Shown here: one piece after another, positions 26,919 through 35,401 of the stretch
How positions within the stretch are numbered: position 1 is the first letter of the stretch
Layout of the letters: every line of letters begins with the position of its first letter
Notes under the pieces: model-generated
Seen by the model: the letters and a program-made list of their open reading frames with translations, nothing else
The model's database searches: none
Told to the model about the DNA's origin: nothing
Translations under genes and position numbers: made by a program
Assembly (NCBI GenBank): GCA_019339365.1
Contig: CP079860.1
Location: forward strand, 1,612,001 to 1,676,000
DNA: 64,000 nucleotides
Reading direction: 5' to 3'
Source of the DNA: Vibrio neptunius
GTDB lineage: Bacteria; Pseudomonadota; Gammaproteobacteria; Enterobacterales; Vibrionaceae

Positions 26919-28001
26919 TTGGAACTGCTTTCTATCGATTTTTTGGGCAAGCCTTTGCGCCTAGAGGGCTCTTTGGCTGGTTGGCAGCAACTCTTCTGGG
27001 ATAATCAATTAGTTTCCCAGCTTGATGCGGACTCTGAACGTGGTAAAGAGTCGTCGCATGAATTCAAACTCCTCAACGGCGAAGAAGAGCTGATATGCCG
27101 ACTTGAAACATCACTCGATTGGCAACCTTTTTTAATTGAATATAAAGCGATACTCAATGAACAGTTAATTGCTCAAGGTAGCCGCGATACAAAAGATATA
27201 GAGCAGCAAACACCGTTTACGCCACCAGAGCCAGAGAAAAGGTTTAGCCTGATTGGTTTGTTGTCACTTGGCATGAAAGCTTTCAAAAGTGCAAAGCTGA
27301 TTAAAGTCGTTCTGGCATCAGCGAGCCTAGCGGCATATTCGTGGCTGTTTTCCTTTCAGTTTGCTTTGGCATTGATCGCGTGTTTGGTATTCCATGAGTA
27401 TGGCCACGTTAAGGCGATGAAGTACTTTGGTATGAAAACCAAAGGCATTTACTTAGTGCCTTTTCTCGGTGGACTGGCGTTAAGCGATGAAAAGATCAAT
27501 ACGCGTTGGCAGGATGTCGTCATTTCCATCATGGGCCCGATGTTTGGCTTTGTGTTGTCACTCATTTTGGTTGGCCTCTATTGGATCACGGGTGAAATGT
27601 TCTTTGCGGGGTTGGCCGTTTTTAATGCCTTCCTAAATTTATTTAACCTCTTGCCAATTTTACCGCTCGATGGAGGCCATGTTATCAAAAGCATCAGCTT
27701 CTCCATGAACAGCCTGATGGGAATTGTGCTGTGTACCGCTGCTGCGCTAGGTGGCGTTGCGTTGAGCTATTCATTGGGATTAACGCTGTTTGGCTTCTTG
27801 CTTATCATGGGGACATTAGAAATCGTCATCGAGTGGAGAGGACGACACCATAGTCATCTATTACCGCTCGATAGATATGGTCAGGTTGTTGCTGCGGTTT
27901 GGTACGTTGCGCTGGTGGCAGGTCTGATTGGTATCATTTGGTATTTTGCTGGGACAGGTGATCAGCTTTTACAGTTACCACTTATGATCTTAGGGACTTA
28001 G
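26919..28001 (+). CDS. Site-2 protease family metalloprotease (M50)
   Basis: A 360-residue membrane protein. After a soluble N-terminal region of about 105 residues comes a membrane core with HEYGH (residues 159-163), the zinc-binding HExxH motif, and LLPILPLDGGHV (244-255), whose Asp is the third zinc ligand. These are the two hallmarks of M50 intramembrane proteases. The start is TTG behind TAGGA; no better ATG exists before the conserved region. The substrate is unknown. Confidence 0.85.
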   Translation: MELLSIDFLGKPLRLEGSLAGWQQLFWDNQLVSQLDADSERGKESSHEFKLLNGEEELICRLETSLDWQPFLIEYKAILNEQLIAQGSRDTKDIEQQTPFTPPEPEKRFSLIGLLSLGMKAFKSAKLIKVVLASASLAAYSWLFSFQFALALIACLVFHEYGHVKAMKYFGMKTKGIYLVPFLGGLALSDEKINTRWQDVVISIMGPMFGFVLSLILVGLYWITGEMFFAGLAVFNAFLNLFNLLPILPLDGGHVIKSISFSMNSLMGIVLCTAAALGGVALSYSLGLTLFGFLLIMGTLEIVIEWRGRHHSHLLPLDRYGQVVAAVWYVALVAGLIGIIWYFAGTGDQLLQLPLMILGT

Positions 28002-28005
28002 AAAC

Positions 28006-28036
28006 AGATTGGGGAGCATTTCACTCCCCATTGTAT
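28006..28036. terminator. Hairpin between convergent protease genes
   Basis: TGGGGAG-CATTTCA-CTCCCCA lies exactly between the two converging stops. T-runs are weak on both sides, so termination is likely but not certain. Confidence 0.55.
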
Positions 28037-28824
28037 TCATGAACAGTTTGGTCGCTTTACATTGTAGTTGGGCAATGTCTTTATCTTAGCTGATAAATCC
28101 TTTATGCGAGTGCCGTGTGAAGGGTGTGTAGAGAGCAATTCTGGGGGTTGGCTTCCACCTGAAGCTTTCGCCATGTTCTGCCATAAGCTAATACTTTGAT
28201 TCGGGTCAAAACCAGCTTTCGCCATGAGCTCTAAACCAACAATATCGGCTTCAGATTCCTGAGTTCGTCCGTAAGGCAGCAACACCCCGTATTGCAGCCC
28301 CAACCCTAAAGCAGCCATTGTCGCACTTTGGTATTGAGCGTACTCGGAAGACCCCAAAACCGCGCTGGTAATTTGTAATCCGGCGCTAGTTAATTGAGAC
28401 TGAGACAGGCGTTCATTACTATGGTCAGCCAGAACGTGAGCGATTTCATGGCCAATAACAGTGGCCAATTGATCTTCATTCTTTGCGACGTTGAGTAACC
28501 CAGTATAAACGCCAATTTTTCCGCCAGGTAGTGCAAAAGCATTGACTTGTTCACTATCAAAAACCACAACTTCCCAGTCTTTAAACTCAGGTTGCTGAGG
28601 GACTTGTTTAGTGACGGCTTTCGCGACGCACTGGACATAGGCGTTTATCTTATTATCTTTACTAATTTTTTGCTGCTGCTTCATTTGCTCAAAAGATTGG
28701 GCGCCGAGTGCACTCATGTCTTGATCCGAAAAAGCAGCAGTTGGTTTCGCCCTGTGGGTGATGAGGTGCAGGCGGCTAATCCTACAACGGTAGCTAAGGC
28801 TGTGTATTTCAACCAGTTACGCAT
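28037..28824 (-). CDS. M48 family metalloprotease lipoprotein (single-base frameshift)
   Basis: A zinc protease of the LoiP/YcaL type. HEIAH is the zinc motif and the downstream ESEADIVGLELM gives the third ligand. The uninterrupted frame starts at 28717 and lacks a signal. Upstream, MRNWLKYTALATVVGLAAC is a typical lipoprotein signal with lipobox LAAC starting at 28824. The two parts join if the T-run on the coding strand (plus-strand A-run 28729-28733) has six instead of five bases, giving NQLLLFSDQDMSALG and a 262-residue protein. It probably sits at the outer membrane in the periplasm and acts in envelope quality control. Confidence 0.87.
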
Positions 28825-28909
28825 GTAATGCTCCGTTTCGATCTTAATAATGTTGCTTATCATACCATTAGGTTACAATGCGTTGTAACGCATTATCACG
28901 AGTAATTGT

Positions 28910-29359
28910 ATGACTATTTGGAAACGACCTATTGACCTTGATCGCCTGAATGCGACTTCTGAAAATACTTTGATAGACCACCTAAAGATCATTTATACCA
29001 AAGTTGGCGAAGATTTCATTGAAGCCAAAATGCCAGTCTGTCATTTCACACATCAGCCTTTGGGTATGCTGCATGGTGGTGCTTCGGTCGTGCTCGCTGA
29101 AACGTTGGGTTCAGTTGCAGCCAATTTCTGCGTCGCTGATGATGCTTACTGCGTTGGGCTAGAGATTAATGCCAACCATATTCGTTCTATGAGAGAAGGT
29201 AATGTGATTGGGCGGGCGGAACCGATTCATCTTGGTGTCTCAACGCAAGTGTGGCAAATCAATATTACTGATGAACGAGAACGGCTTGTATGTACCAGTC
29301 GTTTGACGATTGCGATTAAGAAGAAACGCAATGCAAAGCAGTCTCTTAAGGTTAACTGA
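28910..29359 (+). CDS. Hotdog-fold thioesterase, MenI/YdiI-like
   Basis: A 149-residue hotdog thioesterase. HFTHQPLGMLHGGASVVLAE has the family HGG motif with the catalytic Glu near the end. E. coli YdiI (MenI) hydrolyses DHNA-CoA in menaquinone synthesis; orthologues in vibrios are usually given the same role, but side activities on other acyl-CoAs are common. The following gene starts two bases after its stop, so the two are co-transcribed. Confidence 0.85.
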   Translation: MTIWKRPIDLDRLNATSENTLIDHLKIIYTKVGEDFIEAKMPVCHFTHQPLGMLHGGASVVLAETLGSVAANFCVADDAYCVGLEINANHIRSMREGNVIGRAEPIHLGVSTQVWQINITDERERLVCTSRLTIAIKKKRNAKQSLKVN

Positions 29360-29361
29360 TC

Positions 29362-29595
29362 ATGGTTGTTGAATTTAAAAGCGGAAAAATCATTATTACA
29401 GCGCATGAAGTTGTGGTGAAAGTAGCTACAGAACACATGATTACATTGCAGGCTCAAGTGGATGCAGTTCAGCTTATTGGTCGAGGTGCTAACGTTATTG
29501 CTGCCAATGGCTCGGAGACCAAATGGTCTATCAAGCTTGATAATGAACAACAACTGTTCAAAATCGCAAACCAAATCGGGATCGATATTCAATAA
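29362..29595 (+). CDS. Small conserved protein (DUF3389-like)
   Basis: A 77-residue soluble protein that starts two bases after the thioesterase stop and is therefore translationally linked to it. The beta-rich pattern VVEFKSGKIIITAHEVVVKV fits what I recall of DUF3389, a family found in vibrios; this assignment is from memory and not certain. Function unknown. Confidence 0.65.
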   Translation: MVVEFKSGKIIITAHEVVVKVATEHMITLQAQVDAVQLIGRGANVIAANGSETKWSIKLDNEQQLFKIANQIGIDIQ

Positions 29596-29670
29596 CCCTA
29601 AAACTTACTTGCTTCTTCGGTATAAATAAGGAAACTTAGTCTGGTCATATATATGTGAGATTTCCTCTTT

Positions 29671-31398
29671 ATGAGTAGCCCCAGACTTCGTGTTCAATTT
29701 GAAACCTTATTTGAACACTACAATGGCAAAGATTGTGGTGTTCAACTTGAAGAGATTACCGATATTCTGTTTTGTACTCGACGTAACGCACGCATCGTAC
29801 TCAATAAAATGGAAGAAGAGGGATGGATCGAATGGCATCCTTCTCCGGGGCGAGGTAAGCTTTCTCAACTGAACTTCAAACGCAGCCGTACTGATGTCAG
29901 CGAAAACCTCGCTAGGCGATATCTTGAAGAAGGGAAAATTGGCCAAGCGCTTAAAGTTCTAGACCAAGATTCTGCGAAACTTGCGCAAGTAGTTGAAAGT
30001 TATCTGGGCGTGCAGCAGCTAGAAGGGCAACAAGTCTTACGATTGCCATACTACCGCCCTCTATCCATGCTCAATCCTGAAAAGCCAGTTCGTCGTTCAG
30101 AGCAGCATATTGCTCGTCAAATCTTTAGTGGGCTGACTCGCCTTGATGACAGTGAGAAGCTCTGTCCTGATCTTGCCCACACATGGGAAATGCTCTCTCC
30201 TAAGCATTGGCGGTTCTATCTCAGACCAAATGTCCGTTTTCACAACGGCGACCTGCTTACAACGGATATGGTCGTTAACTCATTACTTGCACTAAAGAAC
30301 AAAAACCTGTATTCGCACATAGAGGACGTGGTTAGCCCAGGCCGTTGCGTTGTCGACGTTACGCTTAGAAAAAATAACTACCACTTACCGCTTTTATTGT
30401 CCGAATCTGATGCTAAAGTCCTATTGCCAGAGAATTCTAGAGCAGAAGATTACGACATAAACCCTGTTGGAACAGGGCCATACAAAGTGATTCAAAATGA
30501 TGACAAAAGGCTTGTTTTGCAAGCTTTTGATGGCTATTTCGGTTTCAGACCTTTAATTGACCGCGTAGAAGTCTGGGTCATTGACGATATTCATTCATCA
30601 ATGGTATTTCCGAGTATGACCAATCCCATCAAGCCTGAAACTGATACCTATAGTGATGACGTTGAACTTGACCCAGGCTGTACCTATTTGTTGCTCAATC
30701 GTCGTAGCGGATTAGCGAAATCTGATGAATGGGCGAATTACTTTAGTCACCGTCTTGGATCCCTGAATTTATATCAGGAGCTTCCTCAGGAAAAGATAGT
30801 GGAATTAGGTGTGTTACCTGCCCATGGGCTGAAGCCAGGCTGGTATCACCATACTAGGCAAGGGCACTATACGTCGCCGCCTGCCTACCGAAAAGTAACC
30901 ATTGCATACCACGGACAACACCCAATGTTCCCAACATTGGTAAAGTGTATTGAGTCGCTATTGAAGCAAGATAACTTAGAAGTTGAACTCATTAAGTATG
31001 ACATCACTCTACCGGATATTGATGATGTGGATGTGTGGGTCAAACCGATGGGCATTGCTAACAATCGCGAAGATGGCTTAGCAGGTTGGCTACTTAACTA
31101 TAGCGATATTGAGCAGTTGAGTAAGCCTGAAGACTTTAAATATTGGTCTAGCCTTGTTGAGGTTTGGCAAGCAGAAGAAAATAGCCTTTTCCCAGCAAAA
31201 GACTTAGGAAAATCTCTGGTAGAGAAAATGCAGATCATTCCTATGTTTCATTGTTGGTTGGGGATCAGTAAAGACCAATGTGGCTCGCTGCAAAACGCTA
31301 AATGTAATGCGCTTGGTTGGTTTGATTTTAGTCAGGTTTGGCTGAAACCGGAGAAGCTAAGCGAAGATTTAGAGATGGTACATGGCAAAACCGAATAA
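29671..31398 (+). CDS. sgrR: SgrR-like transcriptional regulator
   Basis: A 575-residue protein. Residues 1-110 are an SgrR-type N-terminal DNA-binding domain (LFCTRRNARIVLNKMEEEGW). Residues about 130-560 resemble an oligopeptide/dipeptide-type solute-binding domain (SBP type 5), for example VRFHNGDLLTTDMVVNSL. In E. coli SgrR senses sugar-phosphate stress and activates the sgrS RNA. No SgrS-like RNA was recognised here, so the target in this organism is open. It overlaps the next gene by 17 bases. Confidence 0.85.
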   Translation: MSSPRLRVQFETLFEHYNGKDCGVQLEEITDILFCTRRNARIVLNKMEEEGWIEWHPSPGRGKLSQLNFKRSRTDVSENLARRYLEEGKIGQALKVLDQDSAKLAQVVESYLGVQQLEGQQVLRLPYYRPLSMLNPEKPVRRSEQHIARQIFSGLTRLDDSEKLCPDLAHTWEMLSPKHWRFYLRPNVRFHNGDLLTTDMVVNSLLALKNKNLYSHIEDVVSPGRCVVDVTLRKNNYHLPLLLSESDAKVLLPENSRAEDYDINPVGTGPYKVIQNDDKRLVLQAFDGYFGFRPLIDRVEVWVIDDIHSSMVFPSMTNPIKPETDTYSDDVELDPGCTYLLLNRRSGLAKSDEWANYFSHRLGSLNLYQELPQEKIVELGVLPAHGLKPGWYHHTRQGHYTSPPAYRKVTIAYHGQHPMFPTLVKCIESLLKQDNLEVELIKYDITLPDIDDVDVWVKPMGIANNREDGLAGWLLNYSDIEQLSKPEDFKYWSSLVEVWQAEENSLFPAKDLGKSLVEKMQIIPMFHCWLGISKDQCGSLQNAKCNALGWFDFSQVWLKPEKLSEDLEMVHGKTE

Positions 31399-31633
31399 GA
31401 AACAACCCAGTAAAACCGTCGATATTTATTGTTCTAAGTGTAAATCTCAGCTCTTCAAATACCGAAAGGGTGGCAAAGGGGCACTGGTTAAGTGTTTTAA
31501 AGAGCGTATTGTCGAAGATTACACAAAAATGGCGTGTCATTGTCCTGAATGTGGCCGAGAGTTTGCGAGAGAAGCATTGATTCGAGGTGCTCCCGCCTAC
31601 AAGATTATTGGCGGAAAAGTCACTATGAAGTAG
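31382..31633 (+). CDS. Small zinc-ribbon protein
   Basis: An 83-residue basic protein with two CxxC pairs, CSKC (about residues 18-21) and CPEC (about 57-60), spaced as in a zinc ribbon. It starts within the last 17 bases of sgrR, which implies translational coupling. Function unknown; a nucleic-acid-binding role is possible from the fold and charge. Confidence 0.75.
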   Translation: MAKPNKKQPSKTVDIYCSKCKSQLFKYRKGGKGALVKCFKERIVEDYTKMACHCPECGREFAREALIRGAPAYKIIGGKVTMK

Positions 31634-31843
31634 AGCACAGTTAACATAATCTTTTAACAAAAATAACAGTACTATTGATTGAGAATTCTGTTGAAAATGA
31701 GGTGAGGCGCACTGATTTTGATCTTAATCGCTAAAAATCGTAAAAATATCGTTAAGAGCTATCATTGAATTTTAAAAGTGTTAGAATGTCGCTGTTTAAA
31801 AATCAGTCCAATCTATCAACTTTGCAAACAATAGGGGTTATCA

Positions 31844-31921
31844 ATGGAGCTAGGTCTCATCATCGCTTTCATCGTCACGTCAGCTGTAATGGTCAAGAAA
31901 GAGATGACAAGCTCAAAATAA
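31844..31921 (+). CDS. Possible 25-residue membrane microprotein
   Basis: In a 450-base gap, an ATG at 31844 has AGGGG eight bases upstream. It encodes a short hydrophobic stretch (LGLIIAFIVTSAVMV) followed by a basic tail (KKEMTSSK). The pattern of one helix plus positive tail, a good ribosome site and a terminator about 50 bases after the stop favours a real small membrane protein. No homology is known to me. Confidence 0.45.
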   Translation: MELGLIIAFIVTSAVMVKKEMTSSK

Positions 31922-31970
31922 TTACCGTTTCATTCATAACATTTTGGTTATCTTTTTTGAATGAACGATA

Positions 31971-31996
31971 AAAGCTCCCAAATTTGGGGGCTTTTT
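31971..31996 (+). terminator. Terminator after the microprotein
   Basis: AAGCTCCC-AAATTT-GGGGGCTT with one wobble pair, then TTT. Confidence 0.8.
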
Positions 31997-32082
31997 GTTT
32001 TTACCTTGGTTTATCCGTGATTTGAATGTAAAAAAGCCAGTATAAAACTGGCTTTGAATGATAGGCTGTGTATTGCGTTCTG

Positions 32083-34215
32083 TTAGAACTGGTAATCTAC
32101 ACTCACACCCCAGTTACGACCTGGTTGACTGTAGTAATCCATGTTTGAAACTGAAGTTTTTCCTGTCAGGTCATCATACAGATGATATTTCTTATCCAGT
32201 GCATTGAATAAGCCTGCACGCAATGTAAGGTCCTTAATAGGGCGGTAGTAACCAGTTAGATCAACCACAGTATAACCATTGGCATCTACGTTGTCTTCTG
32301 AAGACCATTCAGTTTTGGCGTCAACCATAGTGACATTCAGTAAACCACCGTAGTGGCGTTCAGGATGATCATACCCCACACCAAATACCGCTGACAATGG
32401 CGCTACACTATCAATAGCATTGCCAGTCTTTTTGTCTTCACCTTCTGCATACGCAACCGAAAACTTGCTGTAGGTACCTTGAGGTAAATCGAATGATTTA
32501 TCCAACAATAATGTACTAGAAAGTTCAGCTCCGTATATTTCAACTTTGTCTAAGTTTTGGTTGGTATATACCGTTTTACTACCGCTGGTACCAGTTTGTA
32601 TGGTTTCAATAAAGTTATCATACTCGTTGAAGAATGTAGCAAGTTCAAACTGAGCAAATTCGTTATTGCCTCTGAAACCTACCTCATAAGAAATACTGCT
32701 TTCCGCTTTAAGATCTGGGTTTGGCTCTACAATTGCGCCTTGATCATAAAGATAATAAAGGTCATAAACAGTCGGTGCCTTAAACCCAGTACTTATTTTT
32801 GCAAAAGTTGAGAATTTGTCAGTAAGGTGATAAACGGCACCGAGATTCCCTGTCATCGCTGAGTCACTGTTCTTAGAAACAGTATTGGTATAGCTGTCGG
32901 TTTGTTCTGGATCAGATTCAAATGAATCGAATCGAACACCGCCAGTGATCACTAACTTTTCATCAAGGAAAAAGGCGTGATCTTGCAGAAATGCTCCCCA
33001 TTGAGTCAATTTGGCGTTTGGACTCGTACCTCTAGTACTTGGAGATGAGGTGCCGGAATCCAAGAAAAAGTCGGTGTTAGTTAGTTCAAAATCGTTATGG
33101 ATATAACTTAGGCCGTAAGTTAGCTGGTGAATTGCTGACTCACTAGACAATACTTTGTCAAATTGGCTGTTGAACTGGATAGACGTATCTTGTGTGTCAC
33201 GTTTACGTACGCGTCGGTTATATCTGTCAGTTGTATCCCCATTGTCATTAACTGACTGAGAATCTTGATAAGAGATCGACCAGTCAAGTTCATCAGCAAT
33301 AGCATGATTCATCAACCACTTATGCTCAAACGTTACACGTGTACGTGTATTATTGTCGTCGTTAAATGCATTACTGTAGTTGAATGGAGGAGTAGAAGAT
33401 AACTTTTCTAGATCGGTTTCTCTGTAAGTGAAATCATGGTGTTCAAGAGTCAGACCTACGCGATGTTCTTCGTTTAATTGATAATATACTTTAGCAAGTA
33501 GGTTCTGAATCTCTTTGTCAGCAGGGTTTGCTGCGCCTCGGTCATCACCTTCGACTTCTGAACCATCACCATGCTTTTGAGTTTCTTTGCCATCAGCATA
33601 GGTAAGCATTAAAAGGGTTTCCAACTGATCTTTGCGCATGGCCCAAGTACCCGTTGTTTTGAATGTTTCATCTGCTGACGTATAACCCGTCTTGAAACCA
33701 AAACGATGTTCATTGCCATCTGTTGTAAGAATATCATTTGGGTTCTTCGTTCTAAGTAATACGGTACCGCCTAATGCGTCAGAACCATAAAGCGACGATG
33801 AAGCTCCTTTATTGACTTCGATAGCTTTAAGCGTATCGACTTCAAATGTATTTTGGTGTTTAGCTTGAGTACCGCCACCGGAGTTATAAGGGACGGGCTG
33901 CTGAACATCGTCAACCATGACCTTTACTCGACTCTCTTCCATACCTCGGATGTTAAAGCCGGAGATACCAAATCGCCCAGTCCCTTGAGCCTGAACACCA
34001 GGTTCATACTTAAGTGCATCTTTAACATCTTTGGCCAGCAAGTTGTCAATTTGGTCTTCCGAAATTGTCGCAACGGAAGAAGATACATCATTTTTATTTT
34101 GCTCTGTACGAGTGGCCGATACCACGACTTCATCAAATAATGCATACTCTTCTGCATGCGCACTTGGTAGTAGAGCGAGTATAATAGAAGCTGACAATAA
34201 TGATTTTTTATACAT
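32083..34215 (-). CDS. hupA: TonB-dependent heme/hemoglobin receptor, HupA/HutA type
   Basis: A 710-residue outer-membrane receptor. The start at 34215 (MYKKSLLSASIILALLPSA) gives a proper signal peptide; AAAGG lies upstream. A TonB-box-like FDEVVVSATR begins the mature part. The plug domain has GFNIRGMEESRVKVMVDDV and GASSSLYGSDALGGTV. The beta-barrel ends in a Phe (VSVDYQF), as expected. It is closest in layout to the hupA gene of V. vulnificus, with a divergent LysR gene (hupR). It imports heme from hemoglobin when iron is short. A Fur box in the promoter supports iron control. Confidence 0.88.
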   Translation of the reverse strand: MYKKSLLSASIILALLPSAHAEEYALFDEVVVSATRTEQNKNDVSSSVATISEDQIDNLLAKDVKDALKYEPGVQAQGTGRFGISGFNIRGMEESRVKVMVDDVQQPVPYNSGGGTQAKHQNTFEVDTLKAIEVNKGASSSLYGSDALGGTVLLRTKNPNDILTTDGNEHRFGFKTGYTSADETFKTTGTWAMRKDQLETLLMLTYADGKETQKHGDGSEVEGDDRGAANPADKEIQNLLAKVYYQLNEEHRVGLTLEHHDFTYRETDLEKLSSTPPFNYSNAFNDDNNTRTRVTFEHKWLMNHAIADELDWSISYQDSQSVNDNGDTTDRYNRRVRKRDTQDTSIQFNSQFDKVLSSESAIHQLTYGLSYIHNDFELTNTDFFLDSGTSSPSTRGTSPNAKLTQWGAFLQDHAFFLDEKLVITGGVRFDSFESDPEQTDSYTNTVSKNSDSAMTGNLGAVYHLTDKFSTFAKISTGFKAPTVYDLYYLYDQGAIVEPNPDLKAESSISYEVGFRGNNEFAQFELATFFNEYDNFIETIQTGTSGSKTVYTNQNLDKVEIYGAELSSTLLLDKSFDLPQGTYSKFSVAYAEGEDKKTGNAIDSVAPLSAVFGVGYDHPERHYGGLLNVTMVDAKTEWSSEDNVDANGYTVVDLTGYYRPIKDLTLRAGLFNALDKKYHLYDDLTGKTSVSNMDYYSQPGRNWGVSVDYQF

Positions 34216-34280
34216 TGTTGTAATTACCTTTAAATCCATAATTAGGCTTATGCTTGAACGGCAAGAACTCTATAGCATCT

Positions 34281-34303
34281 AAATGATAATTACTATCGTT
34301 TGC
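34281..34303. promoter_or_regulatory. Fur box upstream of hupA
   Basis: TGATAATTACTATCG (34284-34298) matches the Fur 7-1-7 pattern TGATAATnATTATCA at most positions, and flanking bases extend it. It lies 66-88 bases upstream of the hupA start in the divergent promoter. Confidence 0.7.
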
Positions 34304-34471
34304 ATTACTGTTGTTTGTATGTTTTTTACCGATTTTCATTCTAATTATTAAAAAATATATAAAATACAGATAGATGAACATTCCATTAACAATTGTAAAG
34401 GTTCCATTTACCCACCCAAATCGTGATTTAAATCACTTTATTGATTTAATGTATTAATAGGAATAATAATA

Positions 34472-35363
34472 TTGCAAAGTCCAATAACATTAGAAGCGAT
34501 GCATATCCTAGATGCGATTGATCGCAGAGGAAGCTTCGCGGCAGCGGCGAATGAACTTGATCGTGCGCCCTCATCGTTAAGCTATCAGATTCAAAAGCTT
34601 GAACAGGATTTGGATATCATGATCTTTGACCGTTCAGGTCACAAAGCCAGTTTTACACAAGCAGGGAAGCTTATTCTTGAAAGAGGGAGAGTGATCTTGT
34701 CTGCGACCGAAAAACTGGTTAACGATGCCAGTGTTCTTGCTAACGGTTGGGAACTCGATATGACACTTGCTTATGATGGTATTGTGTCTATTCAGAATTT
34801 TTTTCCCTCTGGTCGATGCCCTTGGGAATGTGAGCTCCACACGTATTCGACTGCAAGAAGAGATCCTAGCGGGTTGTTGGGAATCACTCGATGAGGGCAG
34901 GGCAGATCTGCTAGTTTGTACTAAACCTGACACCTTACCATTAGACGTTAAGTCCGAGACGATCGGGGCCTTGAAAATGATCTGGGTTGCTGCCCCCAAC
35001 CACTATGTGCACCAACGAAATGGACCATTTAACGAAGACGCTAGAGCTAAATATCGCGTCATTGCGATTTCGGATACCGCAAGAGAGCAACCCGCTATCA
35101 GTGTCAACATATTGCAAAAACAACCTAGACTAACAGTTAGTAACTTGTCTGCAAAAATTGATGCGTTGCAATCCGGTTTAGGTATAGGCACCATGCCATT
35201 ATCCGTGGCGCAGCCTCTTATTGATAAAGGAACACTAGCCAAAATCTCAGACAGTGAAACTTTTGAGATGGACATCATTATGGCTTGGAAAAGAAACCAG
35301 ATGGGCGAAGCCAAATCTTGGTGCATTAAGTACCTCAAGAAAAACTGGACACTAAAAGAGTGA
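34472..35363 (+). CDS. hupR: LysR family regulator, HupR-like (single-base frameshift)
   Basis: A LysR regulator of about 296 residues. The N-terminal helix-turn-helix has GSFAAAANELDRAPSSLSYQ. The frame breaks at a run of seven T (34798-34804); with six T it joins SIQNFFPLVDALGN and the C-terminal effector domain continues to 35363. Start is TTG behind TAGGAA. It is divergent from hupA, as in V. vulnificus, where HupR activates hupA in response to heme. The frameshift is probably a sequencing error. Confidence 0.82.
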
Positions 35364-35401
35364 TCGAGTTTGTTCGGGTGGATCAAACACGATCCGCCCG
35401 T

